The notes under the pieces are model-generated. The model was not told the DNA's origin and ran no database searches. It saw only the letters and a list, made by a program, of their open reading frames with translations. Shown here piece after piece: positions 16,089 through 25,537 of a stretch of DNA of 64,000 nucleotides. The stretch comes from Sphingopyxis sp. GW247-27LB (lineage in GTDB: Bacteria > Pseudomonadota > Alphaproteobacteria > Sphingomonadales > Sphingomonadaceae): the NCBI RefSeq assembly GCF_002277025.1, contig NZ_NIWD01000007.1, positions 41,353 through 105,352 of the forward strand, read 5' to 3'. Position numbers and translations under genes: made by a program. Positions within the stretch are counted from its first letter, which is position 1. Every line of letters starts with the position of its first letter.

Positions 16089-18754
16089 CCGACGCCGACC
16101 GACCCTCCCCCGAAGCCTTCCTGCGTGCAGCCGCGCAGGAAGGCCGCGGCCGGCTCAAGATCTTCCTGGGCGCCGCGCCGGGGGTCGGCAAGACATGGGA
16201 GATGCTGACCGACGGCCGGCACCGGCGCGAGGCCGGGGTCGATGTCGTGGTCGGGGTGGTGGAGACGCACGGCCGGCGCGAGACCGAGGCGCTCGTCGCC
16301 GGGCATGAGATCATTCCGCGCCGGGAGGTCGATCATCAGGGGCACGGCCTTGGCGAGATGAACATCGACGCGATCCTCGAACGCCATCCGCAGCTCGTTC
16401 TCGTCGATGAACTCGCGCATACCAACGCACCGGGCAGCCGCCACCCCAAGCGCTATCAGGACGTCGAGGAACTGCTCGATGCGGGAATCGACGTTTATTC
16501 GACGCTCAACATCCAGCATGTCGAGAGCCTCAACGATGTCGTGGCCTCCTTCACCCGCATCCGCGTGCGCGAGACGGTGCCCGATTCGATCCTCGAAAAC
16601 GCCGAGATCGAGGTCGTCGACATTCCGCCCGATGAGCTGATCGAACGGCTGCGCGACGGCAAGGTGTATATCCCGCAGGAAGCGACGCGCGCGCTTGGCC
16701 ATTTCTTCTCCAAGTCGAACCTGACCGCGCTGCGCGAACTCGCGCTGCGCCACGCGGCGCAGGCGGTCGACGCGCAGATGCTGGAGCATGTCCGCAGCCA
16801 CGCGCTCGCGGGCAGCTTCGCGGTCGGCGAGCGGATCGTGGTTGCGGTCAGCGAGCTGCCGGTCGCCGCAGAACTGGTTCGCGCGGGCAAGCGGCTCGCC
16901 GATGCGCTGAAGGCGCCGTGGACCGCGGTGCATATCGAAACCCGACGCAGCCAGAGCATGACGGCCGGCGACCGCAGGCAGCTTGCCGACACGCTGGCGC
17001 TCGCATCGCGCCTCGGCGCCTCGACCGCGAGCGTTCCCGCGGCGAGCGTCGTCGAAGGACTCCGCAGCTTCGCCGCCGACGCGCGCGCGACGCAGATCGT
17101 CATCGGCAAATCGACGCGGCCCTGGTGGTTCGAGGTCCGCCACGGATCGGTGGTCGACCAGCTCGTGCGGACGATCGACGATGTCGCGATCCACGTCCTT
17201 CCGGGAGAGCCCGAGATCGCGAGACGGCAGCCTGCTTCGGTTTCGATGCCCGGTCGCTGGGGCAAGCCCGCCCATTATCTCTGGTCGTTCGCGCTCGTTG
17301 CGGTGATGACGGCGCTTGGCCGCGTGCTGCTCGAAGCGATCGATCTCGGCAACATCTCGCTGCTCTATCTCGTGCCGGTGATGTTCGCGGCCGCGACCTT
17401 CGGTTTGCGCGCGGGGCTGTTCGCGGGGCTCGCCTCCAGCCTCGCCTATAATTTCTTCTTTCTGCCGCCGACGGGGACCCTCTCGGTCAACAATCCCGAG
17501 AATGTCGTGAGCATTCTCGTGCTCCTCGGCGTCGCGGTGGTGACGAGCCAGTTCGCCGCGCGGGTCCGCGCGCAGGCCGATCTCGCGCAGTCGAGCGCGC
17601 GCCAGAACGCGGCGCTCGCCACCTTCTCGCGCCAATTGACCGCCGCGGCCGATCGGGATGCGCTGATGCAGGCGATCTGCGCCGAGGTCGGCCGCCTGCT
17701 CGACGTGCACAGCGTGCTGCTCCTGCCGTCGGCCGATGGCCCGGTGGTGCGCGCCGCGGTCCCGCCCGAGGACCGGCTCGGCCAGATCGAGCGCGCCGCG
17801 GCGCAGTGGGCCATCGACAACGCGCAGCCGGCCGGGCGCGGATCGGCGACGCTCACCGCGTCGGACTGGCTCTTCCACCCGCTGCAGACGACGCGCGGCG
17901 TGCTCGGCGTGCTCGGGCTGACCCGCGACGATGCCGGGGAGCCGGTCCGGTCCGATCAGGTGCCGCTGCTGATGAGCCTGCTCGACCAGGCCTCGATCGC
18001 GCTCGACCGCATGGAGCTGGAAGAGGCGTCGCTTCATGCCCGGCAGGCCGACGAGCGCGACCGCTTGCGCTCGGCGCTGCTGTCGTCGGTCAGCCACGAC
18101 CTTCGCACCCCGCTCACGACGATCCTGTCCGCGGCGCAGGAAATGCGGCGCGATCCGTCCCCCGCGATGGCCGCGACGATCGAGGCAGAGGCGCGGCGCC
18201 TAAACCGCTTCGTCTCCAACCTGCTCGACATGGTTCGCGTCGAAGCGGGCGCGCTTGCGATGAAGGCCGAAGCGACCGACCTGTTCGATGCCGCCGCGAG
18301 CGCGGCGCACGATACGCGGGCGTCGCTCGCAGGGCATGAGGTGAAGGTCGACATCTCTCCCAACATCCCGCTGGTCCGCGTCGACCCGGTGCTGCTCCAT
18401 CATTGCCTGATCAACCTGCTCGACAACGCCGGCCGTTATGCCGATCCCGATACGCCGATCGTCATCCGCGCGCGCCGCACCGCCGATGCGATCCTGCTGT
18501 CGGTCATCGACCAGGGGCCCGGCATTGCCCCCGGCAACGAAAAGCGTGTCTTCGAAACTTTCACGCGGCTCGAGGGCGGCGACCGCGCGAAGCATGGCAC
18601 GGGGCTGGGCCTCGCGATCGTGAAGGGTTTCGCCGAGGCGATGGGGCTTGCGGTGGAGGCCGGCAACAACCCCGATCCGCACGGTGCCTGCTTCACCATC
18701 AGCATTCCGGAAACGCTGATCATCGCGCCCGTGGACGACAAGGAAATCCCATGA
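16085..18754 (+). CDS. kdpD: Sensor histidine kinase KdpD
   Basis: An 889-residue sensor kinase controlling kdpFABC. Order of domains: KdpD N-terminal domain with a Walker A (GAAPGVGKTW, about residues 29-38) and the DELAHTNAPGSRHPKRYQDV signature; a USP-like domain (about 250-370); four membrane helices (about 400-500); a GAF-like linker; then the kinase core. The phospho-acceptor is His671 in SSVSHDLRTPL, close to His673 of the E. coli protein. N, G1 and G2 boxes follow. The GTG start overlaps the kdpC stop by 4 bp, and the stop overlaps the kdpE ATG. Confidence 0.96.
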   Translation: MTDADRPSPEAFLRAAAQEGRGRLKIFLGAAPGVGKTWEMLTDGRHRREAGVDVVVGVVETHGRRETEALVAGHEIIPRREVDHQGHGLGEMNIDAILERHPQLVLVDELAHTNAPGSRHPKRYQDVEELLDAGIDVYSTLNIQHVESLNDVVASFTRIRVRETVPDSILENAEIEVVDIPPDELIERLRDGKVYIPQEATRALGHFFSKSNLTALRELALRHAAQAVDAQMLEHVRSHALAGSFAVGERIVVAVSELPVAAELVRAGKRLADALKAPWTAVHIETRRSQSMTAGDRRQLADTLALASRLGASTASVPAASVVEGLRSFAADARATQIVIGKSTRPWWFEVRHGSVVDQLVRTIDDVAIHVLPGEPEIARRQPASVSMPGRWGKPAHYLWSFALVAVMTALGRVLLEAIDLGNISLLYLVPVMFAAATFGLRAGLFAGLASSLAYNFFFLPPTGTLSVNNPENVVSILVLLGVAVVTSQFAARVRAQADLAQSSARQNAALATFSRQLTAAADRDALMQAICAEVGRLLDVHSVLLLPSADGPVVRAAVPPEDRLGQIERAAAQWAIDNAQPAGRGSATLTASDWLFHPLQTTRGVLGVLGLTRDDAGEPVRSDQVPLLMSLLDQASIALDRMELEEASLHARQADERDRLRSALLSSVSHDLRTPLTTILSAAQEMRRDPSPAMAATIEAEARRLNRFVSNLLDMVRVEAGALAMKAEATDLFDAAASAAHDTRASLAGHEVKVDISPNIPLVRVDPVLLHHCLINLLDNAGRYADPDTPIVIRARRTADAILLSVIDQGPGIAPGNEKRVFETFTRLEGGDRAKHGTGLGLAIVKGFAEAMGLAVEAGNNPDPHGACFTISIPETLIIAPVDDKEIP

Positions 18755-19485
18755 AAGTTCGCCACAAGGTTCTGATCGTGGACGACGAACTCCACATCCG
18801 CCGCCTGATCCACGCGGCGCTGGCGCGTTCGGACTATGCGATCGTCGAAGCCGAAAACGCCCGCGAGGCGATCGACCGCCTGCAGAGCGAACGTCCCGAC
18901 ATCACGCTGCTCGACCTTGGGCTGCCCGATCGCGACGGGCTGGAGCTCGTGCCGCTTTTCAAGCAGCGATCCGACACCACGCTGATCGTCATCTCGGCGC
19001 GCGATGCGACCGACGAGAAGGTCGCGGCGCTCGATCTCGGCGCGGACGATTATCTCACCAAGCCGTTCGACACCGACGAACTGCTCGCCCGTGTCCGGGT
19101 CGCCCTTCGAAACCGGCTGACCCGCGACGGCGGCAACCTCGCCTTGGCGGTCGGCGACGTGGCGATCGATCTGGTGGCGCGGACGGTGACGAAAAGGGGG
19201 CGCGAGGTCCATCTGACGCCGAAGGAATATGCGGTGCTGGCGCAGCTCGCTCGCTTTCCCGGCCGCGTCATCACCCACAAGCAGATCATGGCCGAGGTCT
19301 GGCCCCGCGAGCATGAACATCATGTCGAATATCTGCGCGTGCTGGTGCGTACGCTGCGCCAGAAGATTGAGGCGGACCCGCAGCAGCCACAGATCATCTG
19401 CAACGAACTGGGCATCGGCTATCGGCTGCGGGGCAATGTCGACACGCCGGGCGGAGAATCGGGGTCCGACGGATCGCGGGCATAA
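18751..19485 (+). CDS. kdpE: Response regulator KdpE
   Basis: A 244-residue OmpR-type regulator. The receiver domain has Asp11-Asp12, the phosphorylated Asp55 in ITLLDLGLPD and a KPF motif near residue 108. The C-terminal winged helix has HLTPKEYAVLAQLARFPGRV. It is phosphorylated by KdpD and activates the kdp promoter. The ATGA overlap with kdpD implies coupled synthesis. Confidence 0.96.
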   Translation: MKVRHKVLIVDDELHIRRLIHAALARSDYAIVEAENAREAIDRLQSERPDITLLDLGLPDRDGLELVPLFKQRSDTTLIVISARDATDEKVAALDLGADDYLTKPFDTDELLARVRVALRNRLTRDGGNLALAVGDVAIDLVARTVTKRGREVHLTPKEYAVLAQLARFPGRVITHKQIMAEVWPREHEHHVEYLRVLVRTLRQKIEADPQQPQIICNELGIGYRLRGNVDTPGGESGSDGSRA

Positions 19486-19554
19486 TGTTTTTCCTATGAG
19501 AGACGGCTGGCTTCGCTCTCGAAATCAAACGCGCGCCCGCGGTACATCCGCGCC

Positions 19555-19710
19555 ATGTCCCGGGACGACATCGAACAACGCCCTGCTTCGCCGCCGTCGA
19601 TGCGGGCCCGGATCGTCGACTGGCTCGGCGCGCAGGGACCTTCCGCCCTGACCGTCTATATGTGCGGCGCCGTGGTCGTAGTCGCCTTCGTCGCCGACGC
19701 GCTACGTTGA
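19555..19710 (+). CDS. Small hypothetical protein with a C-terminal membrane helix
   Basis: A 51-residue frame from ATG 19555 ending TGA 19710. The first half is polar and the second half (SALTVYMCGAVVVVAFVADA) would form one membrane helix near the C-terminus, like a tail-anchored peptide. It follows kdpE by about 70 bp. No family was recognised and the ribosome site is weak, so it may be spurious. Confidence 0.35.
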   Translation: MSRDDIEQRPASPPSMRARIVDWLGAQGPSALTVYMCGAVVVVAFVADALR

Positions 19711-19824
19711 TCGTGGCCCGCCGTGAAGCCGATCATATGCAATCGCAATGCGGGCGCGCTTTTATCGGTCTCGAATTGCTACGTGCGCCTGCGTAGTTGA
19801 ACGGCCTCTCGCAAGGAGGCCGGG

Positions 19825-20082
19825 ATGGAAAGATGGTATGAAACCAAGGCAGCGGCCATCGGGCTGCGCGCGGGCGGATTGATCCTGCTCGCCATCGGCG
19901 CTTGGTCGGCGATCCGGTTGCATCAGCTTGCCCTGACGAACGCGCATCGTGACACTGCCTCGCTGGTCCTTGCCGCACTATGCTTCCTGTGCGCGAGCGC
20001 GGGTTCTGCCCTGGTGTGGGAGGGGCCGGGGCTTTGGGCGCCGGTCGAGGTTTCGGAGCGCTGGAGACGATCAGATCCCTAG
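19825..20082 (+). CDS. Small two-helix membrane protein, unknown function
   Basis: An 85-residue protein with two hydrophobic segments, about residues 16-33 and 45-63, and a basic C-terminal tail. CAAGGAGGCCGGG before ATG 19825 is a strong ribosome site, supporting real translation. It lies between the kdp operon and the convergent guaA gene. No domain was recognised. Confidence 0.55.
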   Translation: MERWYETKAAAIGLRAGGLILLAIGAWSAIRLHQLALTNAHRDTASLVLAALCFLCASAGSALVWEGPGLWAPVEVSERWRRSDP

Positions 20083-20172
20083 CGTGACGGAAGAAACGAA
20101 GGGCTCAGCTCTCCCTTAACGGGCTGGCCTCGCCTCCGTTTTTTTCCGTGCTGAAATGGTCACCAGCGCCCC

Positions 20173-21762
20173 TCACTCCCACTCGATCGTGCCCGGCGGC
20201 TTCGACGTATAGTCATAGACCACGCGGTTTATCCCTTGCACCTCGTTGATGATCCGCGTCGCGCAGCGGCTGAGGAAGCTCGCGTCGAAGGGATAGATGT
20301 CGGCGGTCATGCCGTCGGTCGAGGTGACGGCGCGCAGCGCGCAGACATGGTCGTAGGTGCGCCCGTCGCCCATCACGCCGACGGTCTTGACGGGAAGCAG
20401 CACCGCGAAGGCCTGCCAGATCGCGTCATAAAGCCCCGCGCTGCGGATTTCCTCGAGATAGACGGCGTCGGCCTTGCGGAGGATGTCGCAGCGGTCCTTC
20501 GATACCTCGCCCGGAATGCGGATCGCGAGGCCGGGGCCGGGGAAGGGATGGCGGCCGACGAAGATGTCGGGGAGGCCGAGTTCCTTGCCGAGCAGGCGCA
20601 CCTCGTCCTTGAACAATTCGCGCAGCGGCTCGACCAGCTTCATGTTCATGCGTTCGGGCAGGCCGCCGACATTGTGGTGGCTCTTGATCGTCACGCTCGG
20701 CCCGCCGGTGAAGGAGACGCTTTCGATCACGTCGGGGTAGAGCGTGCCTTGCGCGAGGAAATCGGCGCCGCCGAGCTTCTTCGCTTCCTCCTCGAACACG
20801 TTGATGAATTCGCCGCCAATGAACTTGCGTTTCTTTTCGGGGTCGGTGACCCCCGCGAGGCCCGCCATGAAACGCTCCTCGGCGTCGACCACGACGAGCG
20901 GGATGTTGTAATGGTCGCGGAACAGCCGCTCGACCTGCTCGCGTTCGTTGAGACGCAAGAGGCCATGGTCGACGAAGACGCAGGTGAGCTGCTCGCCGAT
21001 CGCCTCGTGGATCAGCACCGCGGCGACCGCGCTGTCGACCCCGCCCGACAGGCCGCAGAGCACGCGCTGGCCGCCGACTTGCGCGCGGATTTCGGCGATC
21101 TTGGTGGCGCGGAACTCGGCCATCGTCCAGTCGCCCGAACAGCCGCAGACGTGGCGAACGAAGTTCGCGATCAGCTTCGCGCCGTCAGGGGTGTGGACCA
21201 CCTCGGGGTGGAACTGGGTGCCGTAATAGCGGCGCTCATCGTTGGCGATCAGCGCGAAGGGCGCACCGTCGCTGATCGCGACGATGCGGAAGCCGGGCGC
21301 GAATTGCGTCACGCGGTCGCCGTGGCTCATCCACACCTGATGTCGCTCACCGACCTCCCACAGCCCGTCGAACAGCACGCAGGGCTCGGTGACGGTCAGG
21401 AAGGCGCGGCCGAATTCGCCGTCGCGCTCGCCGTCGGCGCCGCCAGGTTCGACCTGCCCGCCGAGTTGCTGGCTCATGACCTGCTGGCCGTAGCAGATGC
21501 CGAGAATGGGCAGGCCGCTGTCGAACACCGACTGCGGCGCGCGCGGGCTGCCCGTGGCGGGGACCGAGGCGGGCGAGCCCGAGAGGATCACGCCCTTGGG
21601 CCGCATCCGTTCGAGCGCGGCTTCGGCGCCGCTGAACGGGACGATCTCGCTATAGACCCCGGCCTCGCGGACGCGCCGGGCGATGAGCTGGGTGACCTGA
21701 CTGCCGAAATCGACGATCAGGATGGATTCGGGGAGCGCGGCGGCGGTGTCTGGAGTCGGCAT
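20173..21762 (-). CDS. guaA: GMP synthase (glutamine-hydrolysing)
   Basis: A 529-residue two-domain enzyme converting XMP to GMP with ATP and glutamine. The N-terminal class I glutamine amidotransferase domain has its nucleophile Cys90 in LGICYGQQ and a His/Glu pair in the FHPEVVHT segment. The ATP-pyrophosphatase domain has the P-loop [11 protein letters not shown]. The C-terminal dimerisation domain ends with the conserved PPGTIEWE. Full length. It diverges from the TonB receptor gene at 21958, with 195 bp between them. Confidence 0.98.
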   Translation of the reverse strand: MPTPDTAAALPESILIVDFGSQVTQLIARRVREAGVYSEIVPFSGAEAALERMRPKGVILSGSPASVPATGSPRAPQSVFDSGLPILGICYGQQVMSQQLGGQVEPGGADGERDGEFGRAFLTVTEPCVLFDGLWEVGERHQVWMSHGDRVTQFAPGFRIVAISDGAPFALIANDERRYYGTQFHPEVVHTPDGAKLIANFVRHVCGCSGDWTMAEFRATKIAEIRAQVGGQRVLCGLSGGVDSAVAAVLIHEAIGEQLTCVFVDHGLLRLNEREQVERLFRDHYNIPLVVVDAEERFMAGLAGVTDPEKKRKFIGGEFINVFEEEAKKLGGADFLAQGTLYPDVIESVSFTGGPSVTIKSHHNVGGLPERMNMKLVEPLRELFKDEVRLLGKELGLPDIFVGRHPFPGPGLAIRIPGEVSKDRCDILRKADAVYLEEIRSAGLYDAIWQAFAVLLPVKTVGVMGDGRTYDHVCALRAVTSTDGMTADIYPFDASFLSRCATRIINEVQGINRVVYDYTSKPPGTIEWE

Positions 21763-21957
21763 GGCTGGCCGATAAAGAGGCGCGCCGCCGCTGTCCAGCG
21801 GTCGCTATGGGGCGCCGGTCGAACTTTTGTCGCGCTGCCATATTGTTGCGACAAATTGCGACCAGATGAACCGCCGGGGCAAATCCATGTCATGCCGGGT
21901 TCAGCCGGACGCGCTAAGAAAAAACCAAGACAAGATTATAAGAAGGCTCCCCTTCCC

Positions 21958-24480
21958 ATGAAAAAGATCCGCCTTTCCCTGTCCGCACGCGCGCTGTTGC
22001 TTGCCGGTGCCGCAACTGTTGCTGGTCCGGCGATGGCCGCGGCCGCCGATACGCTGCCCGATGCGGCCGCGGTCGCGCCCACCGATCAGCCGGTCGACGC
22101 CGATACGAGCGTGCCGAACGACCATGAGGGCGAAGAAGAGGAAGGCGAAATCGTCGTCACCGCGCAGCGTCTCGCGGGGCAGCTCGAAACCGATATCGCC
22201 GCCGATGCCGAACTCGATGAGGCCGCGATCGCGAGCTACGGCGCTTCGTCGATCGAGGAACTGCTCGACGCGCTCGAGCCGATGACGCGCTCGGGCCGCG
22301 GCCGCGGCGGCGGGCGCCCGGTCATCCTCGTCAACGGCCGCCGCACCTCGGGCTTCGGCGCGGTGCGCAACATCCCGCCCGAGGCGATCGCCAAGGTGGA
22401 GGTTTTTCCCGAAGAGGTCGCGCTGCAATATGGCTATGCCGCGACCGAGCGCGTCGTCAATTTCGTGCTCAAGCCGAATTTCCGGCAGGTGTCGGTCGAG
22501 GCGGAGGCCGGGGTGCCGACGCAGGGCGGCCAGTTCAAGAGCGAACTCGAACCCGCCTTCACCGCGATCGGGAAGAACGGCCGGCTCAATCTTAACGCGA
22601 GCTGGGAGCATCAGACGATGCTGCTCGAAAGCGAGCGCAGCCTCGATTATGAGGACAGCGCCGAGGGCCGCGACCTTGCCGCGGGCGCGTCGGCGCGCAG
22701 CCTGCTGCCGGCGAAGGACAGCTATGTCATCGACGGCACGCTGGTGCGCAACATCGACAAGGTGACCGAGGCGTCGGTCAGCTTGCGCTTCGACCAGACC
22801 GACAGTCTGAGCCTGCTCGGCCCCGACACGGGCGGGCCGGGGGATCCGCTGCGCCGCGACAGCCGGACGCAGAACTGGACGAGCTCGGCGAGCGTCAACG
22901 GGATGCTCGGCGACTGGCGCTGGTCGGTGACGGGCAATTATGCCGACGCCGACACGCGCACCTTCACCGACCGCGCCGGCGGCACCCGCGACCGTTTCGA
23001 CAGCAGCCAGCAGAGCTTTGGCGCCAACACCAACTTCTCGGGCAGCCTCGGCGAGGGCTGGGCGGGCCCGCTTCGCCTGTCGGCGACCGCGAGCTATTCG
23101 GGGCTGCGCTTCGACAGCCAGTCGCAGCGCGGCGCGGTGGTCACGACCACCGACCTGTCGCGTGACGTGCCGAGCGTCTTCGGGTCGCTCAACGTCCCCT
23201 TGCTCGACCCCGACTATAACGCCGGGCCGATCCGCGTGTCGGCGACGCTCAGCGGCCAGGTGCAGAAGCCGAGCGATTTCCAGACGCTGAAGAATTGGGG
23301 CGCCAACCTCAATTTCGTCTTCACCGACAATCTCTCGCTCGTCGCGAGCTTCAACAGCGACGAGGAGGCGCCCAGCGTGACGCAGCTCGGTGCCGCGCCG
23401 CTGACGACCGAGGGGGTGACCTATTACGACCTCAAGACCGGCCAGACGGGGTTGATCACGACCACGACGGGCGGCAATCCCTTCCTGCTCGCCGAGCGGC
23501 GGCGCGACTTCAAGCTCGGGCTCAACTGGGAAGTGCCGATGGTCGAGGGGCTGCGCGTCTCGGTCAACTACAACAGCAACAAAAGCTATGATACGGCGAA
23601 CGGCTTCCCGCTGCTGACCCCCGAGATCGAGGCGGCCTTCCCCGACCGGGTGACGCGCGCGCCCGACGGCACCTTGCTCGCGATCGATCAGCGGCCGGTC
23701 AATTTCGACCGCGCGAGCAATTCGCAAATCCGCTGGGGTTTCAATTTCGGCAAGAGCTTCGGCCAGCCCGAGCCGGGCGCTCGCGGCGGCGGCGAAGGTC
23801 GCGGCGGTCGCCGGTCGGGTGCGGGCGCACCGCCTCCCGAAGGCGGCGACACACCGCCGCCACCGCCCGAAGGCGCGGCGCGCGGCGAGGGCCAGCAGGC
23901 CGCGCCGCCGCCCGCAGCGGCGGAAGGCCCGCGGCGCGGCGGCGGAGGCCGCGGTTTCGGCCGGCGCGGCGGCGGTGGCGGGCCGTTCGGCGGCGGCCAG
24001 CAGGGCGGCCGCTGGCAGGTGTCGCTCTATCATACGATCAAGCTGACCGACAAAGTGCTGATCGGCCCCGGCGTGCCCGAGCTCGACCTGCTCCATGGCT
24101 CGGCGACGGGCAATGGCGGCGGCAGCAACCGTCATCTCGTCGAGCTCGACGGCGGTGTCTTCTACAAGGGGATCGGCGCGCGGGTCAGCGCCAAGTACGA
24201 CAGTGGCAGCACCGTGGTCGGCGGCGCCAACGGCGACCTCGACTTCCACGATCTTGCGACTTTCAACCTGCGCGTCTTCGCCGATTTCAACCAGATGCCC
24301 AAGCTGACCGGGGACCTGCCGTTCCTCAAGAATTCGCGGCTGCGCCTGTCGGTGAACAATCTGTTCGACGCCCAGCGCAAGGTCACCGACGCGAGCGGTA
24401 CGGTGCCGCTGACCTATCAGCCGGGCTACACCGACTCGCTCGGCCGCTATGTCGAGCTGGAGTGGCGCAAGGCCTTCTAG
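21958..24480 (+). CDS. TonB-dependent receptor with Gly/Pro/Arg-rich insert
   Basis: An 840-residue outer-membrane receptor. It has a signal peptide (about 1-27), an acidic linker, a TonB-box-like EIVVTAQ (64-70) and a plug domain including RPVILVNGRRTSGFGAVRNI. A beta-barrel follows, ending in RYVELEWRKAF with the C-terminal Phe needed for barrel insertion. Residues about 602-685 are low complexity, rich in Gly, Pro, Arg and Ala (runs such as APPPEGGDTPPPPPEG and RGGGGRGFGRRGGGGG), just before a barrel strand. The transported ligand is unknown. The ATG at 21958 follows AGAAGGCTCC; the long upstream open frame is guaA antisense. Confidence 0.92.
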   Translation: MKKIRLSLSARALLLAGAATVAGPAMAAAADTLPDAAAVAPTDQPVDADTSVPNDHEGEEEEGEIVVTAQRLAGQLETDIAADAELDEAAIASYGASSIEELLDALEPMTRSGRGRGGGRPVILVNGRRTSGFGAVRNIPPEAIAKVEVFPEEVALQYGYAATERVVNFVLKPNFRQVSVEAEAGVPTQGGQFKSELEPAFTAIGKNGRLNLNASWEHQTMLLESERSLDYEDSAEGRDLAAGASARSLLPAKDSYVIDGTLVRNIDKVTEASVSLRFDQTDSLSLLGPDTGGPGDPLRRDSRTQNWTSSASVNGMLGDWRWSVTGNYADADTRTFTDRAGGTRDRFDSSQQSFGANTNFSGSLGEGWAGPLRLSATASYSGLRFDSQSQRGAVVTTTDLSRDVPSVFGSLNVPLLDPDYNAGPIRVSATLSGQVQKPSDFQTLKNWGANLNFVFTDNLSLVASFNSDEEAPSVTQLGAAPLTTEGVTYYDLKTGQTGLITTTTGGNPFLLAERRRDFKLGLNWEVPMVEGLRVSVNYNSNKSYDTANGFPLLTPEIEAAFPDRVTRAPDGTLLAIDQRPVNFDRASNSQIRWGFNFGKSFGQPEPGARGGGEGRGGRRSGAGAPPPEGGDTPPPPPEGAARGEGQQAAPPPAAAEGPRRGGGGRGFGRRGGGGGPFGGGQQGGRWQVSLYHTIKLTDKVLIGPGVPELDLLHGSATGNGGGSNRHLVELDGGVFYKGIGARVSAKYDSGSTVVGGANGDLDFHDLATFNLRVFADFNQMPKLTGDLPFLKNSRLRLSVNNLFDAQRKVTDASGTVPLTYQPGYTDSLGRYVELEWRKAF

Positions 24481-24490
24481 GGTCCTGACC

Positions 24491-25537
24491 CTAGGCGGCG
24501 AGGGCGGCGCCGGCGGGCGCCGCCACCGGTTCGGCCGGCACGAAGGTGAGCGCGTTCAGGAATTGCGCGGTGCAGGCCGACCAACTGTAGCGCGCGCCGA
24601 GCGCGGCGGCCTCGGCGCGGTCGCAGGCGAGCGCGCGGGCGATCGCGACGTCGAGATCCTCGTCGAGCGCGCCCGCGCCGCCGGTCACGATATCGCCGGG
24701 ACCGGGCACCGGGTAGGCGGCAACCGGCGTGCCGCAACTCAGCGCCTCGATCACGACGAGCCCGAAAGTGTCGGTTCGGCTGGGGAAGGCGAAGACGTCG
24801 GCGCCGGCATAGGCCGCGGCGAGCGCTTCGCCGCCGAGCTTGCCGAGAAAGATCGCCTCTGGATAGCGCGCCGCGAGATCGGCAAGCGCGGGGCCGTCGC
24901 CCACGATCACCTTGGTTCCGGGCTGCCGCGTTTCGAGGAAAGCCTCGATATTCTTTTCGACCGCGACGCGCCCGACATAGAGCTGGATGGGGCGCGGCAG
25001 ACCGGCGAGCGCCAGATGGGGGGCATGGTCGGCACGAAACAACGCATGGTCGACACCGCGCTCCCACAGCATCGTCTGGGGGAGCCCCTGATCGCCAAGT
25101 TCGCGCGCCAGGCTGCGCGTCGCGACCATGATGTGGCGCGCGGGCCGGTGGAACCAGCGGATGAAGCGCCAGACGAAGGCGGGCGACACCGGCATGCGCG
25201 CCGCGACATAGTCGGGAAAGCGCGTGTGATAGGCGGTGGTGAAGGGGAAGCCGTTCTGGAGACACCAGCGCCGTGCCGCGAGTCCGAGCGGCCCCTCGGT
25301 CGAGATATGGATCGCCTGCGGCGCGAAAGCGCGGATACGGCGGCCGACGCTGCGCCGCCCTGCGAAAGCGAGGCGGATTTCGCCATAGGTGGGGCAGGGG
25401 ATCGAGCGGAACAGATCGGGCGAGATCACCGCGACCTCATGACCCGCGCCGCGCAGTTCGGCGATCGTCGCCTGCAGCGTGCGGACGACGCCGTTGACCT
25501 GCGGCTCCCACGCGTCGGTGACGATCAGGATCCTCAT
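24491..25537 (-). CDS. GT4-family glycosyltransferase
   Basis: A 348-residue GT-B fold glycosyltransferase of family 4. The N-terminus MRILIVTDAWEPQVNGVVRT is typical of the SqdX/GtfA/MgtA-type lipid or mannosyl transferases. The C-terminal donor domain has YVGRVAVEKNIEAFL and the FPSRTDTFGLVVIEALSCGTPVAAY E-x7-E region. It probably glycosylates a lipid at the inner membrane, but donor and acceptor are unknown. Its start overlaps the stop of the metallophosphatase gene by 4 bp (ATGA). Its stop codon lies within a 7-bp inverted repeat (24477-24494) shared with the end of the TonB receptor gene. Confidence 0.9.
   Translation of the reverse strand: MRILIVTDAWEPQVNGVVRTLQATIAELRGAGHEVAVISPDLFRSIPCPTYGEIRLAFAGRRSVGRRIRAFAPQAIHISTEGPLGLAARRWCLQNGFPFTTAYHTRFPDYVAARMPVSPAFVWRFIRWFHRPARHIMVATRSLARELGDQGLPQTMLWERGVDHALFRADHAPHLALAGLPRPIQLYVGRVAVEKNIEAFLETRQPGTKVIVGDGPALADLAARYPEAIFLGKLGGEALAAAYAGADVFAFPSRTDTFGLVVIEALSCGTPVAAYPVPGPGDIVTGGAGALDEDLDVAIARALACDRAEAAALGARYSWSACTAQFLNALTFVPAEPVAAPAGAALAA

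Noticed and set aside
20236..21957. The long + strand extension upstream of the TonB receptor
   Set aside because: It is antisense to guaA; homology and a signal peptide begin at 21958.
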